From assembly GCA_003535955.1 (NCBI GenBank), contig DPZM01000110.1:1-31274 (forward strand): a stretch of DNA of 31,274 bases, given 5' to 3'. The position numbers and the translations under genes are program-made. Below, one piece after another: positions 7,863 to 16,531 of the stretch (position 1 is its first letter; every line of letters starts with the position of its first letter). The notes under the pieces are model-generated. The model made no database searches. It was not told the origin of the DNA and saw only the letters and a program-made list of their open reading frames with translations. The DNA is from Lachnospiraceae bacterium. Lineage in GTDB: Bacteria > Bacillota > Clostridia > Lachnospirales > Lachnospiraceae.

Positions 7863-10379
7863 TTGTATTTAAGAAGACCGTTATGCATCTTCAGTCTTTC
7901 GTTTGTCCTGATCCTTTCGGGGATAATGGCCGTAACCGGGAGGGCGGGACCGTCCGGTGAGAAGGGATATGACGGGCAGGAGCTTGAATTTTGCGGCACG
8001 ATAAAGCAGATGGAACATAAGGATCGTAATACGATCCTGCATATAAAAAACACATATTTATCAGATGGTACTTTTCTTAACGGGAGCGTACTCATGTATA
8101 TCCCGGATCAGGAGAAAATCACGGAAGAACTTCATATAGGGATGAAGATAAGGGCCGGGGGTGAGTTTAATAAGTTCAGGACAGCTCACAACAGAGGTCA
8201 GTTTGACTTATTTCATCACTATGCCATTAAGGGTTACTGCTATGCTGTCTATAAGGGCAGGGTGATATCGGGTACTGTCTCATACGACAGGATAGCCGAC
8301 AGCCTGTACAGGATAAAGGAGAGGACAGAGGCTGTTTATGAGCACTACCTTGCCGGCACGGATCAGGGAGTACTTGAGACACTTACCCTTGCGGATAAAG
8401 AAAACCTTGACAAGGATCTTAAGGATCGATACTCGGATGCGGGCATCGCACATATCCTCGCCCTGTCCGGACTTCATATCGCCACTGTCGGCTTCCTGCT
8501 TGTAAATCTGTTAAAGAAGATAAGGCTGCCGCTGTGGCTTGCAGCAGCCATGTCCACGATCCTTATGCTTGCCTACTGCGTAATGACCGGTATGCCGGTA
8601 TCCGCTGTAAGGGCGCTTATCATGTTTTTTCTCGGCATAGGTGCCATGCTCCTTAAGCGCAGCGTGGATCTTCGAACTTCGGCTGCGATAGCCGCACTTA
8701 TAATGCTCGTTATTAACCCGGACAGGCTGTATGATGCCTCCTTTATAATGTCCTTCGCTTCGGTGCTGGGTATAGGACTCGTGTATCCTTATATAAGGAG
8801 CCTTATACTGAATGTTTTCGGAAGCAGCAGGGTGAGGATACTTAAAAGGAGTGAGAATATACTCATAAGGTTTGGTATGGGCATCCTTACCTCCCTTGTC
8901 TTATCATTGTCGATCCAGCTTGCGATAATACCCTTTACCATGTGGTTTTATTACAGGATCCCGGTATATGGTGTCCTGATAAACCTTATCGTTGTCCCCC
9001 TTGCGGGAGTCCTGTTGATCCTGGCCATAGCAGTTGCTGTCCTTGGAAGCCTGGTCATGTATGCCGGGGGAGCACTCTGCTTCCTTGAAATGCCTGTCAG
9101 GCTTGTATCCCTTCTGATACATCTTATCTTAAGCTTTTATGACCTGCTGACGCAGGGGGTTAACAGGCTGCCGGGAGCAGTCCTTGTAACAGGGCGTCCG
9201 GCTGTATGGCAGCTGCTTCTTTATTATCTGATACTTGCCGGGATAGTGATCTATTCGGCATATCTTGGCCATAAGGAGAAGCTGCATAGAGGAAGGATAA
9301 GAAGGAGAATGTCCTTACGGTCATCGGGGGAAGCACGAAAGATGCGGGATCAACTAAGGGAGCAGTCACGGTTTGCGCTTTTGATCCTGGGAGTATCTTT
9401 CATCCTTTTGTTTTTCAGGCCTCAGCCGTCATTTGAGATATCGGCCCTATATGTGGGACAGGGGCAGTGCATTGTCATACATGGCCGTGATGTACCGACG
9501 GTAATGTATGACTGCGGGAGCACGGATGAGAAGAAGCTTTATGAATATACGGTTGAACCCTTTCTTGAATGCATGAGGCTGTCCTATATAGATACGGTGT
9601 TTATATCCCATATGGATACGGATCATGTCAGCGGCATCCTGCAATTTCTTTCCGAAGATGATCCGCATATCAGGATCGGAAGAATTGTCATATCCGCTGA
9701 TAAGTCACAGGAACAGAGCGAGAATTATGAAAGCCTGCTTGCCCTTGCTCATGAAAGAGGTATACCGGTATACGCCATGAGCGCGGGCGGCTGCATGAAG
9801 TGGAGAAGCTTAAAAGCTGATTGTCTGTGGCCTGTTACTGCATCCGGGAAGGGCATGGGTAAGGCGGCCTATGATCCGAACGCAGACAACATAGATAAGA
9901 TCATAGCAGAACCGGGAGTTTCGCATGACCTAAATGATGGATCGCTTGTTTTATCATTAATATACGAATCCGGAAAGGGAAGCAGGAGCAGCAATGACAG
10001 AAAGAGCGGCAGGAGCAGCGATCTGAAGAAGTGTGACTTCAGGATCCTGCTCACGGGGGATATAAGCAGTGGATCGGAAGAAAAGCTGATTGATGCGGTC
10101 AGGCCGGAGGGAGTGGGCAAAGGTGGGTATGATTGCCTGCAGGTTGCCCACCACGGCTCGGCGGGCTCAGCCAATGAAGCATTTATAAAGGCCGTATCGC
10201 CAAGGCTTGGCATCATATCCGCAGGCACCGACAACCGCTACGGGCATCCTCATAAGGAAACACTTGAGCTTTTGGATATCAATAGAATTCCCGCCTTTGT
10301 TACAGCCGAATGTGGGGAGATCGATATAAAGCAAAACCGGGACGGGCTGTTGGTAATTAAGAATCGAACCGGAAGATAG
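7863..10379 (+). CDS. comEC: ComEC/Rec2 DNA-uptake channel with metallo-beta-lactamase domain
   Basis: An 838-residue membrane protein that would carry single-stranded DNA across the membrane during transformation. The order is an N-terminal hydrophobic segment, a DUF4131 OB-like region (about 40-150), the multi-spanning Competence domain (about 190-480), and a C-terminal metallo-beta-lactamase domain with HMDTDH (583-588), LLTGD and AHHGS. These metal-binding motifs look intact. The length is slightly above Bacillus ComEC. The start is TTG 7863, 12 bases after GGAGG (7846-7850); an in-frame stop at 7842 excludes any earlier start, and the resulting MYLRRPLCI beginning suits the family. It begins 4 bases after the GerMN gene. 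A polar insert near 670-730 (Ser/Gly/Arg-rich) separates parts of the MBL domain. Confidence 0.93.
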   Translation: MYLRRPLCIFSLSFVLILSGIMAVTGRAGPSGEKGYDGQELEFCGTIKQMEHKDRNTILHIKNTYLSDGTFLNGSVLMYIPDQEKITEELHIGMKIRAGGEFNKFRTAHNRGQFDLFHHYAIKGYCYAVYKGRVISGTVSYDRIADSLYRIKERTEAVYEHYLAGTDQGVLETLTLADKENLDKDLKDRYSDAGIAHILALSGLHIATVGFLLVNLLKKIRLPLWLAAAMSTILMLAYCVMTGMPVSAVRALIMFFLGIGAMLLKRSVDLRTSAAIAALIMLVINPDRLYDASFIMSFASVLGIGLVYPYIRSLILNVFGSSRVRILKRSENILIRFGMGILTSLVLSLSIQLAIIPFTMWFYYRIPVYGVLINLIVVPLAGVLLILAIAVAVLGSLVMYAGGALCFLEMPVRLVSLLIHLILSFYDLLTQGVNRLPGAVLVTGRPAVWQLLLYYLILAGIVIYSAYLGHKEKLHRGRIRRRMSLRSSGEARKMRDQLREQSRFALLILGVSFILLFFRPQPSFEISALYVGQGQCIVIHGRDVPTVMYDCGSTDEKKLYEYTVEPFLECMRLSYIDTVFISHMDTDHVSGILQFLSEDDPHIRIGRIVISADKSQEQSENYESLLALAHERGIPVYAMSAGGCMKWRSLKADCLWPVTASGKGMGKAAYDPNADNIDKIIAEPGVSHDLNDGSLVLSLIYESGKGSRSSNDRKSGRSSDLKKCDFRILLTGDISSGSEEKLIDAVRPEGVGKGGYDCLQVAHHGSAGSANEAFIKAVSPRLGIISAGTDNRYGHPHKETLELLDINRIPAFVTAECGEIDIKQNRDGLLVIKNRTGR

Positions 10380-10442
10380 AAAACAATTTTTGGAAAAGAA
10401 TATATATATCAAACAAGATTGATTACATGTCAAATAAGGTTG

Positions 10443-10451
10443 TGTTATAAT
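10443..10451 (+). promoter_or_regulatory. Extended -10 promoter for the acetyltransferase gene
   Basis: TGTTATAAT is a perfect extended -10 in the 120-base gap between comEC and the acetyltransferase gene. No consensus -35 lies 17 bases upstream. The predicted start near 10458 leaves a leader of about 42 bases carrying GGGAGG at 10486-10491. No terminator hairpin for the comEC run is visible in the gap. Confidence 0.55.
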
Positions 10452-10499
10452 CCGACATAGAAGGATGGGGCAATACATATTATACGGGAGGAAACGGGC

Positions 10500-11129
10500 A
10501 TGACGCAGTACGAGAGAATGGTAAACGGACTAATATATGATCCCGGAGACAGGGAGATAATGGACGAGCAGGTGTCGTGGCAGGACAAGCTGTGGGAATT
10601 TAATCAGCTTAAAACTTCGGATTACGATAAAAAGCAGGCCTATATGAAAGAGGTTTTTGCAGAGTGTGGAGAAGGCTGCTATATAGAACTTCCGTTCAGG
10701 GCCAACTGGGGCGGACACCATCTTCATCTCGGATCGGGGGTCTATGCCAATTTCAATCTGACAATTGTGGATGACGGCCACATCTATGTCGGGGATGATG
10801 TAATGTTTGGCCCCAATGTTACCATAGCAACCGCCAATCACCCCATCGATCCTCTCCTTAGAAGGAAGCAGCTTCAATACAATAAGGATGTACATATCGG
10901 TAATCTTGTGTGGATAGGAGCCGGTGTCATTTTCTGTCCCGGAGTCAGTATCGGGGATAACACGGTAATAGGAGCCGGAAGCATAGTGACCAAAGACCTG
11001 CCCTCAGATGTTGTGGCCTATGGCAATCCCTGCAGGGTGATACGGGAAATAGGAGAGCATGACAGGGAATACTTCTTCAGGGATGAGAAGATAGACTGGG
11101 AAAACCTGCAGGCTGAACATGAGTATTAA
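10500..11129 (+). CDS. Maltose/galactoside-type sugar O-acetyltransferase
   Basis: This 209-residue cytoplasmic enzyme belongs to the LacA/Maa/NodL group, which moves acetyl from acetyl-CoA to a sugar hydroxyl. The N-terminal Mac domain (ERMVNGLIYDPGDREI) is followed by a left-handed beta-helix of hexapeptide repeats from about residue 60 to 185. The catalytic His is His114 in ANHPID. GSIVTKDLPSDVVAYGNPCRVIR is the usual closing segment. GGGAGG sits 8 bases before ATG 10500, downstream of its own promoter. The physiological acceptor sugar cannot be deduced; such enzymes are often called maltose acetyltransferase by default. The protein is of standard length. Confidence 0.9.
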   Translation: MTQYERMVNGLIYDPGDREIMDEQVSWQDKLWEFNQLKTSDYDKKQAYMKEVFAECGEGCYIELPFRANWGGHHLHLGSGVYANFNLTIVDDGHIYVGDDVMFGPNVTIATANHPIDPLLRRKQLQYNKDVHIGNLVWIGAGVIFCPGVSIGDNTVIGAGSIVTKDLPSDVVAYGNPCRVIREIGEHDREYFFRDEKIDWENLQAEHEY

Positions 11130-11162
11130 GAGAAAGCGTTTACAGGGAACAGAACGGATAAG

Positions 11163-12344
11163 ATGGATAAACTCAGGGAATTACTAACCGAATGTGCAGA
11201 CGAAGGTCTTGATCATATAGTGATAAGCCGGCCGAGAGATAAAAAGAACACTGTTTCAAAGTTAAGGATAAGGCCGGTGATAATAAAAGGGAATCTTATG
11301 TTTCAGGAAATCTCATACGATGGTCCGAAGGTCCTGCATAAGAATCTTGATAAGGTCAGCCTTATTGACGGGATCATGGACCTTATGGAGAGGGATTACG
11401 TTCAAATAGAACTTGCGGCAGACGATGCAAGTGCAACCGGTCTTGTTAACAGGAAGGGCGAACTTAGCCTGAAGGTAAAGAGAACACCTGATAAAGCTGC
11501 AGGAAGGATGCTCCCGAAAACATCCCTTGCCCATGACCGTAAGAAGAAACGGATACTTGAAGAAGGAAAGCCGGTTGGCTTTCTGATCGATCTGGGCCTT
11601 ATGACGGAAGACGGGCATGTAGTAAAGTCCGGATTCGATAAGTACAGGCAGATAAATCGTTTTCTGGAATTTGTTGATGATATAACATTTGCCCTTCCCA
11701 AGGACCGCGAGATAAGGATCCTTGACTTCGGATGCGGCAAATCATATCTTACTTTCGCTGTATATTATTATTTCAAGGAACTGAAAGGATATGATGTAAG
11801 GATAACAGGTCTTGACCTTAAAGAAGATGTTATTATCAAATGCAATGAGCTCAGGGATAAATACGGGTATGAGAAGCTTGACTTTGTCTGTGGTGATGTT
11901 GCCGAGTATTTTGATAAAGAGACGGGGGGCTGTGACCTGATGCTCACCCTGCATGCCTGCGACACGGCAACGGACTATGCTTTATATAACGCGATAGAAC
12001 GGGGGGCCGGTGTCATTTTGTCGGTACCCTGCTGTCAGCATGAGGTAAATAAACAGATCGATTCATCAATGCTTGCGCCCATAATGAAATACGGTATCAT
12101 AAAAGAGAGGATGTCTGCCCTTATTACCGACGGGGTAAGGGCCGAGCTGCTTGATGCCTGTGGATATGATGTTCAGCTGCTTGAGTTCATAGACATGGAA
12201 CATACCCCTAAGAATATTCTGATCAGGGCGGTAAAGAAAAAGGGCCGGGTAAAGAATGAGCCCAAAATCAGCAGGGAGCTGGAGATCATGCTTGATGAGA
12301 TGAATATAAAACCCGCCTTATACAGGATGCTCGTTAAATCCTGA
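11163..12344 (+). CDS. SAM-dependent methyltransferase (Methyltransf_32 type)
   Basis: A 393-residue protein. About 1-130 is an unrecognised N-terminal region. It leads through SLAHDRKKKRILEEG to a Rossmann-like methyltransferase domain with the SAM-binding motif LDFGCGKSYLTFA (about 187-199), an acidic loop GLDLKEDV, then CDLMLTLHACDTATDYAL and VPCCQHEVN. This set matches the Methyltransf_32 family, which includes eukaryotic METTL25 and GSTCD. The substrate is unknown; RNA or protein are both possible. The ATG is 33 bases after the acetyltransferase stop and has no strong ribosome site, so the two genes may share a transcript. Length and motifs look complete. Confidence 0.8.
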   Translation: MDKLRELLTECADEGLDHIVISRPRDKKNTVSKLRIRPVIIKGNLMFQEISYDGPKVLHKNLDKVSLIDGIMDLMERDYVQIELAADDASATGLVNRKGELSLKVKRTPDKAAGRMLPKTSLAHDRKKKRILEEGKPVGFLIDLGLMTEDGHVVKSGFDKYRQINRFLEFVDDITFALPKDREIRILDFGCGKSYLTFAVYYYFKELKGYDVRITGLDLKEDVIIKCNELRDKYGYEKLDFVCGDVAEYFDKETGGCDLMLTLHACDTATDYALYNAIERGAGVILSVPCCQHEVNKQIDSSMLAPIMKYGIIKERMSALITDGVRAELLDACGYDVQLLEFIDMEHTPKNILIRAVKKKGRVKNEPKISRELEIMLDEMNIKPALYRMLVKS

Positions 12345-12370
12345 AAATACTTAAACGGCTGACTTTCTTA

Positions 12371-12379
12371 TGATATAAT
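12371..12379 (+). promoter_or_regulatory. Extended -10 promoter placing the transcript start at the holA ATG
   Basis: TGATATAAT is a perfect extended -10 whose last base is followed by exactly six bases (ACCTGC) and then ATG 12386. A weak -35 (TTAAAC, 12351-12356) is 17 bases upstream. No ribosome site can be placed between the predicted transcript start and the ATG, which implies a leaderless mRNA. Confidence 0.6.
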
Positions 12380-12385
12380 ACCTGC

Positions 12386-13405
12386 ATGAAAAGCATTGAC
12401 TCTGATATAAAGAATAACAAAATAAAGAACATTTATCTGCTGATGGGAGTTGAGCCGTATCTTATGTATCAGTACAGGGACAAGCTGGTGCATGCCCTTG
12501 TGGGGAAGGATGATGAGATCAACTATAAGAAGTATACGGGTGAGGTCCCCGATATAAATGCCGTGATCGAGTATGCCGATACCGTTCCCTTTTTTGCGGA
12601 ACGGAAGGTTATCGTTTTTGAGGATACAGGAATGTTCAAGTCTTCCGACGACCGTTTGGCATCATATCTTGAGAACCTGCCGGAAACAACCTACGTGATC
12701 TTTGTCGAATGCTTTAAAGGAGAAAAATCTGAGGAACGTAAGTATGACAAGGCTCTGGTTGATAAAAGGTATAAGCTCTTTAAAACGGTGCAGAAGCTTG
12801 GAAGGGTCATTGAATTCAAGAGAACGGATGAGACGGTACTTGTAAAATGGCTTCTTAAGAAATTTTCGGACAGCGGACTTAACATTACAAGAAGGGCCAT
12901 GGATACCCTGCTTGAGTATGTCGGGGATGACATGATGAGGCTCAATAACGAGGCAGAGAAGTTGATCTGTTACAGGCTGTCGCATAAATCCATCGACGAG
13001 GATGATGTTAAGGAAATATGTGTAAAAAACATTGACAATGATATATTTGAGATGGTAAGCGCCATCGCAGCCAAAAACAAGCGAAAGGCCCTGAAGCTTT
13101 ATTACGATCTTACAGCCCTTAAGGAGAGCCCGATGAAGATACTGTCCCTGATAGCCCGTGAGTTTAATCTGATGCTTAAGGTCAAGGGCACCAAGGCAGA
13201 GGGCGGCAGCAAGGAAGACATTGTAAAAATATGCGGAATAAATCCGTATTTTGCCGGACGCTACATTTCGGTTTCTTCAAGGTTTACTCATGAGTATTTA
13301 AAAGCCGCGGTTACGGACTGCGTTGAAACGGAAGCCCTGTTTAAGCAGGGACGGATAAATGATGTTATCGGAGTTGAGATGCTTTTGATAAAATATGCTT
13401 CTTAG
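12386..13405 (+). CDS. holA: DNA polymerase III subunit delta
   Basis: A 339-residue clamp-loader subunit that would open the DNA polymerase III beta sliding clamp. The N-terminus MKSIDSDIKNNKIKNIYLLMGVEPYL matches the family start, with a short helix and then the YLLxG strand of the AAA-like fold, so ATG 12386 is well supported. FFAERKVIVFE, TYVIFVEC and the LLEYVGDDMMRLNNEAEKL region are typical. The C-terminal collar includes SPMKILSLIAREFNLMLKVK. Delta lacks Walker motifs, and none is seen. The gene has its own promoter with no room for a ribosome site, and is followed 11 bases later by the DUF1653 gene. Confidence 0.9.
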   Translation: MKSIDSDIKNNKIKNIYLLMGVEPYLMYQYRDKLVHALVGKDDEINYKKYTGEVPDINAVIEYADTVPFFAERKVIVFEDTGMFKSSDDRLASYLENLPETTYVIFVECFKGEKSEERKYDKALVDKRYKLFKTVQKLGRVIEFKRTDETVLVKWLLKKFSDSGLNITRRAMDTLLEYVGDDMMRLNNEAEKLICYRLSHKSIDEDDVKEICVKNIDNDIFEMVSAIAAKNKRKALKLYYDLTALKESPMKILSLIAREFNLMLKVKGTKAEGGSKEDIVKICGINPYFAGRYISVSSRFTHEYLKAAVTDCVETEALFKQGRINDVIGVEMLLIKYAS

Positions 13406-13416
13406 GAGGAACAGAC

Positions 13417-14088
13417 ATGAGAGATAATCCAAAGCCCCTGCAGGTTTATAAACATTTCAAGGGTACCTATTATCAGGTGCTGACCGTGGCAAAACATTCG
13501 GAAACCGGAGAAATGTTTGTTATTTACAAGGCCCTTTTCGGTTCGGATGAGGTTTATGCACGCCCTCTTGATATGTTCTTATCCGAAGTGGATCACGATA
13601 AATATCCCGAGGTTAGACAGAAGTGGCGGTTTGCCCTTGCAACGGGTCAAAATAAAGGGGCAAAATCACCTGCACCGGATAAAGAACCCCCCGGGCGGGA
13701 AGATGCAGATAAAGACGCAGATATTGGTACAGACACAGATGCAGATGAAGATACCGACACAGACACAGAAACAGACACAGTTTCCGGCACGGATACGGTT
13801 ACAGAGGATGCTTCTTCTCTCGATACGGAACAAATACCGGATGAAGATGGGGAGGAGACGGCTCCTGTGGCTGACGATTTTCTTGACAGGTTCCTGGATG
13901 CGGACACTTATGAGGAGAAGCTTGACGTCTTTACCGATATGTGGAAGACCATAGATGAAAGCAATATAGATAATGTGGCCACTATAATGGACCTTAATCT
14001 TACGGGTGAGACGCTTGAGGAAAAATATAAGGAGATTTTAAGCCATCTTAAGATGCGGGCCCGTTATGAGAGCTCAAGGTTAAGATAG
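13417..14088 (+). CDS. DUF1653-domain protein with acidic Asp/Thr-rich linker
   Basis: The 223-residue protein opens with a DUF1653 domain at about 8-75 (VYKHFKGTYYQVLTVAKHSETGEMFVIYKALFG, then ARPLDMFL), a small beta domain of unknown function common in Clostridia. Residues about 85-150 form a low-complexity acidic linker with repeated Asp-Thr pairs, encoded by an ACAGA-rich repeat. The C-terminal 70 residues (DFLDRFLDADTYEEKLDVFTDMW onward) look helical, possibly a small interaction domain. AGGAGG is well placed before ATG 13417, and the gene follows holA closely. The function is unknown. I see no catalytic residues or transmembrane segments. Confidence 0.8.
   Translation: MRDNPKPLQVYKHFKGTYYQVLTVAKHSETGEMFVIYKALFGSDEVYARPLDMFLSEVDHDKYPEVRQKWRFALATGQNKGAKSPAPDKEPPGREDADKDADIGTDTDADEDTDTDTETDTVSGTDTVTEDASSLDTEQIPDEDGEETAPVADDFLDRFLDADTYEEKLDVFTDMWKTIDESNIDNVATIMDLNLTGETLEEKYKEILSHLKMRARYESSRLR
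13702..13806 (+). repeat. Imperfect ACAGAY/GATGCAGAT short repeat coding Asp-Thr-rich linker
   Basis: The coding strand carries many near-copies of GACACAGA/GATACCGA within about 105 bases, translating to alternating Asp and Thr, Ala or Glu. It lies wholly inside the DUF1653 gene and keeps frame. Such tracts can change length by replication slippage in multiples of six bases. Confidence 0.7.
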
Positions 14089-14129
14089 GCAGATAACGAT
14101 AACCTTAGCAAGAGGAGATTAATACAGAT

Positions 14130-15149
14130 ATGAAGCTATTAAGCATTACAATCCCATGTTACAACTCGCAGGACTATATGAGAAAGGCAATTGAGTGCCT
14201 GCTCCCGGGCGGGGATGATGTTGAGATTCTTATAGTTGATGACGGTTCTAAGGATGACACGGGGGAAATAGCCGATGAATATGAGAAGAAGTATCCCGGG
14301 ATCGTCCGGGCCATCCATCAGGAAAACAAGGGTCATGGAGGCGCGGTGAACACCGGTATACAGAATGCGACGGGTATGTACTTTAAGGTGCTTGATTCTG
14401 ATGACTGGTTTAAGGAGAGCGCTTATCTTGAGGTCCTTGATAAGCTTAAGGACCTTGTGGGCGGAAGTAAGGTCCTTGATCTTATGATCTGTAACTTCGT
14501 ATATGAGAAGGAAGGTAAGGAACATAAGAAAGTCATGACATATAAGTCAGCCCTGCCGGTTAATGAGATGTTTACCTGGAATGATGTAAGACATTTCAAG
14601 AAGGGACAGTATCTTCTGATGCATTCGGTCATATACAGGACAAAGCTTCTTCGTGAATGCGGGATGGCTCTTCCGGAGCATACCTTCTATGTGGATAACA
14701 TTTTTGTTTTTGAACCGCTCACATATGTAAAGACCATGTATTATATGAACATTAATCTATACCGTTACTATATTGGACGTGAGGGTCAGTCCGTTAATGA
14801 GGATATAATGATCAAGAGGATCGATCAGCAGCTTAAGGTGACACGGATCATGATAGATTACATGGCCGGAGCAAAAAGGTGTCTTCCACCCAAGCTGGAA
14901 CGCTATATGCTCAATTATCTTGACATAATGATGACCATATCTTCAATATTCCTTATAAAGGATGGAAGCAGGGAAGCACTTAAGAAGAAGAAGGATCTGT
15001 GGGAGTACCTTAAGGAAAATGATGGAAGGGATTACTTCAGGTTAAGGTTCGGGATGCTTGGAAATGCTACAAACATCCCGGGGAAGGGCGGACGTAAGAT
15101 ATCGGTCCTTGAGTATAAGATCGCACAGAGATTTGTTGGATTTAATTAG
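14130..15149 (+). CDS. Family 2 glycosyltransferase (GT-A fold)
   Basis: A 339-residue glycosyltransferase of the type that adds sugars from nucleotide-sugar donors to surface polymers. The N-terminus has SITIPCYNSQDYMRKAIECLL, the nucleotide-binding acidic motif IVDDGSKDDT, HQENKGHGGAVNTGI, and the metal-binding DSDDW. The remaining 220 residues form a helical C-terminal region with no clear membrane segment, so the enzyme is probably cytoplasmic or membrane-associated. AGGAG at 14113-14117 lies 12 bases before ATG 14130, slightly long. It is separated from the DUF1653 gene by 41 bases. The sugar and acceptor cannot be predicted. The acylation genes beginning at 16532 suggest that this neighbourhood is involved in polysaccharides. 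Confidence 0.88.
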   Translation: MKLLSITIPCYNSQDYMRKAIECLLPGGDDVEILIVDDGSKDDTGEIADEYEKKYPGIVRAIHQENKGHGGAVNTGIQNATGMYFKVLDSDDWFKESAYLEVLDKLKDLVGGSKVLDLMICNFVYEKEGKEHKKVMTYKSALPVNEMFTWNDVRHFKKGQYLLMHSVIYRTKLLRECGMALPEHTFYVDNIFVFEPLTYVKTMYYMNINLYRYYIGREGQSVNEDIMIKRIDQQLKVTRIMIDYMAGAKRCLPPKLERYMLNYLDIMMTISSIFLIKDGSREALKKKKDLWEYLKENDGRDYFRLRFGMLGNATNIPGKGGRKISVLEYKIAQRFVGFN

Positions 15150-15159
15150 TTTATTTCTG

Positions 15160-15188
15160 TTGTATTTTGACCCCGGTTTATATATAAT
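15160..15188 (+). promoter_or_regulatory. Promoter for glyA
   Basis: TTGTAT (15160-15165), 17 bases, TATAAT (15183-15188). The -10 is perfect and the -35 is partial. The predicted transcript start near 15195 gives a leader of about 34 bases that includes the GGGAGG ribosome site of glyA. I see no purine-sensing or other known riboswitch in this short leader. Confidence 0.6.
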
Positions 15189-15228
15189 GTAACATGGTTT
15201 GTCAATTTTGGTTTAGGGAGGTATTAAA

Positions 15229-16467
15229 ATGTATTCACTTGATGAAGTAAGGTCAGTCGATCCCGAGATCGCGGAGGCCATAGTTAAGGAGCAGGAGAGG
15301 CAGAACTCGCACATTGAGCTTATTGCTTCGGAAAACTGGGTAAGCAAGGCGGTTATGGCTGCCATGGGAAGTCCCCTTACCAATAAGTATGCGGAAGGCT
15401 ATCCGGGTAAGAGATATTACGGCGGATGCGACTGCGTTGATATAGTTGAGGATCTTGCAAGGGAGAGGGCCAAGAAGCTCTTTGGATGCGATTACGTAAA
15501 TGTTCAGCCCCACTCGGGAGCACAGGCCAACATGGCTGTATTTTTTGCCATGATGGAGCCCGGTGATACTTTCATGGGTATGAACCTTGATCACGGCGGA
15601 CATCTGTCACACGGTTCACCGGTAAATATGTCGGGTAAGTATTTCAACTGCGTTCATTACGGTGTTAACGATGACGGTTTTATAGATTATGATGAGGTCA
15701 GAAGGATAGCGCTTGAGTGCAAGCCCAAGATGATACTTGCAGGTGCCAGCGCTTATGCCAGGAAGATCGACTTTAAGAAATTCAGGGAGATCTGCGATGA
15801 AGTAGGTGCTTACCTCATGGTCGATATGGCTCATATAGCAGGTCTTGTTGCTTCGGGTTATCATGAGAGCCCCATTCCTTATGCGGATGTTGTAACCACA
15901 ACCACCCACAAGACCCTTCGCGGACCCCGCGGCGGCATGATCCTGTGCAATCAGGAGGCAGCCGATAAGTTCAACTTCAACAAGGCAATATTCCCCGGAA
16001 CCCAGGGTGGCCCTCTTATGCATGTTATCGCTGCCAAGGCCGTATGTTTCAAGGAAGCCCTTTCTCCCGAGTTTAAGGAGTATGGCAAGAACATAATCGA
16101 TAATGCCCAGGCACTTGCCAAGGGACTGCTTGACCGGGGACTCTCCATCGTATCAGGTGGTACGGACAATCATCTTATGCTGCTTGACCTTCGTCCCCAG
16201 GGACTTACAGGTAAGGAGATCGAGAAGCTTCTTGATGAGGCTCATATCACAGCCAATAAGAACACTGTTCCCAACGATCCCCAGAAGGCATTTGTTACAA
16301 GCGGTATAAGGCTTGGAACACCTGCAGTTACCTCAAGAGGCATGAATACAGCCGATATGGACAGGATCGCCGAGGCTATCTCGATAGTTGTCAAGGAAGG
16401 TGCAGACGGAGTATCCAAGGCTCGCGCGATCGTTGACGAACTTACTAAGAAATATCCGTTGATCTGA
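15229..16467 (+). CDS. glyA: Serine hydroxymethyltransferase
   Basis: This 412-residue PLP enzyme interconverts serine and glycine, loading tetrahydrofolate with a one-carbon unit. Diagnostic stretches are ELIASENWVSKAV, NKYAEGYPGKRYYGG, NVQPHSGAQAN, DMAHIAGLVASG, and THKTLRGPRGGM, in which Lys228 binds PLP. The length is standard. It has its own promoter and ends in a strong hairpin terminator at 16476-16516, so it is likely a single-gene transcript. The methylene-tetrahydrofolate it makes is the cofactor for the thymidylate synthase encoded at 26172. Confidence 0.97.
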   Translation: MYSLDEVRSVDPEIAEAIVKEQERQNSHIELIASENWVSKAVMAAMGSPLTNKYAEGYPGKRYYGGCDCVDIVEDLARERAKKLFGCDYVNVQPHSGAQANMAVFFAMMEPGDTFMGMNLDHGGHLSHGSPVNMSGKYFNCVHYGVNDDGFIDYDEVRRIALECKPKMILAGASAYARKIDFKKFREICDEVGAYLMVDMAHIAGLVASGYHESPIPYADVVTTTTHKTLRGPRGGMILCNQEAADKFNFNKAIFPGTQGGPLMHVIAAKAVCFKEALSPEFKEYGKNIIDNAQALAKGLLDRGLSIVSGGTDNHLMLLDLRPQGLTGKEIEKLLDEAHITANKNTVPNDPQKAFVTSGIRLGTPAVTSRGMNTADMDRIAEAISIVVKEGADGVSKARAIVDELTKKYPLI

Positions 16468-16475
16468 ATTTAATT

Positions 16476-16516
16476 AGGAGACAGGGGACGGTTCTCTGTC
16501 TCCTGTTTTCTTTTTA
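16476..16516 (+). terminator. Intrinsic terminator of glyA, REP-like palindrome
   Basis: AGGAGACAG (16476-16484) pairs perfectly with CTGTCTCCT (16496-16504) across an 11-base loop, followed by GTTTTCTTTTT. The arm-and-loop pattern GACAGGGGACGGTTCT is a recurrent palindrome in many Firmicute genomes in my recollection, so it may also be a REP-type repeat. Confidence 0.85.
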
Positions 16517-16531
16517 TATGGGAGATCATAA

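Noticed and set aside
15167..15188. TTGACC/TATAAT as the glyA promoter
   Set aside because: The spacer is only 10 bases; TTGTAT at 15160 with a 17-base spacer is the workable -35.
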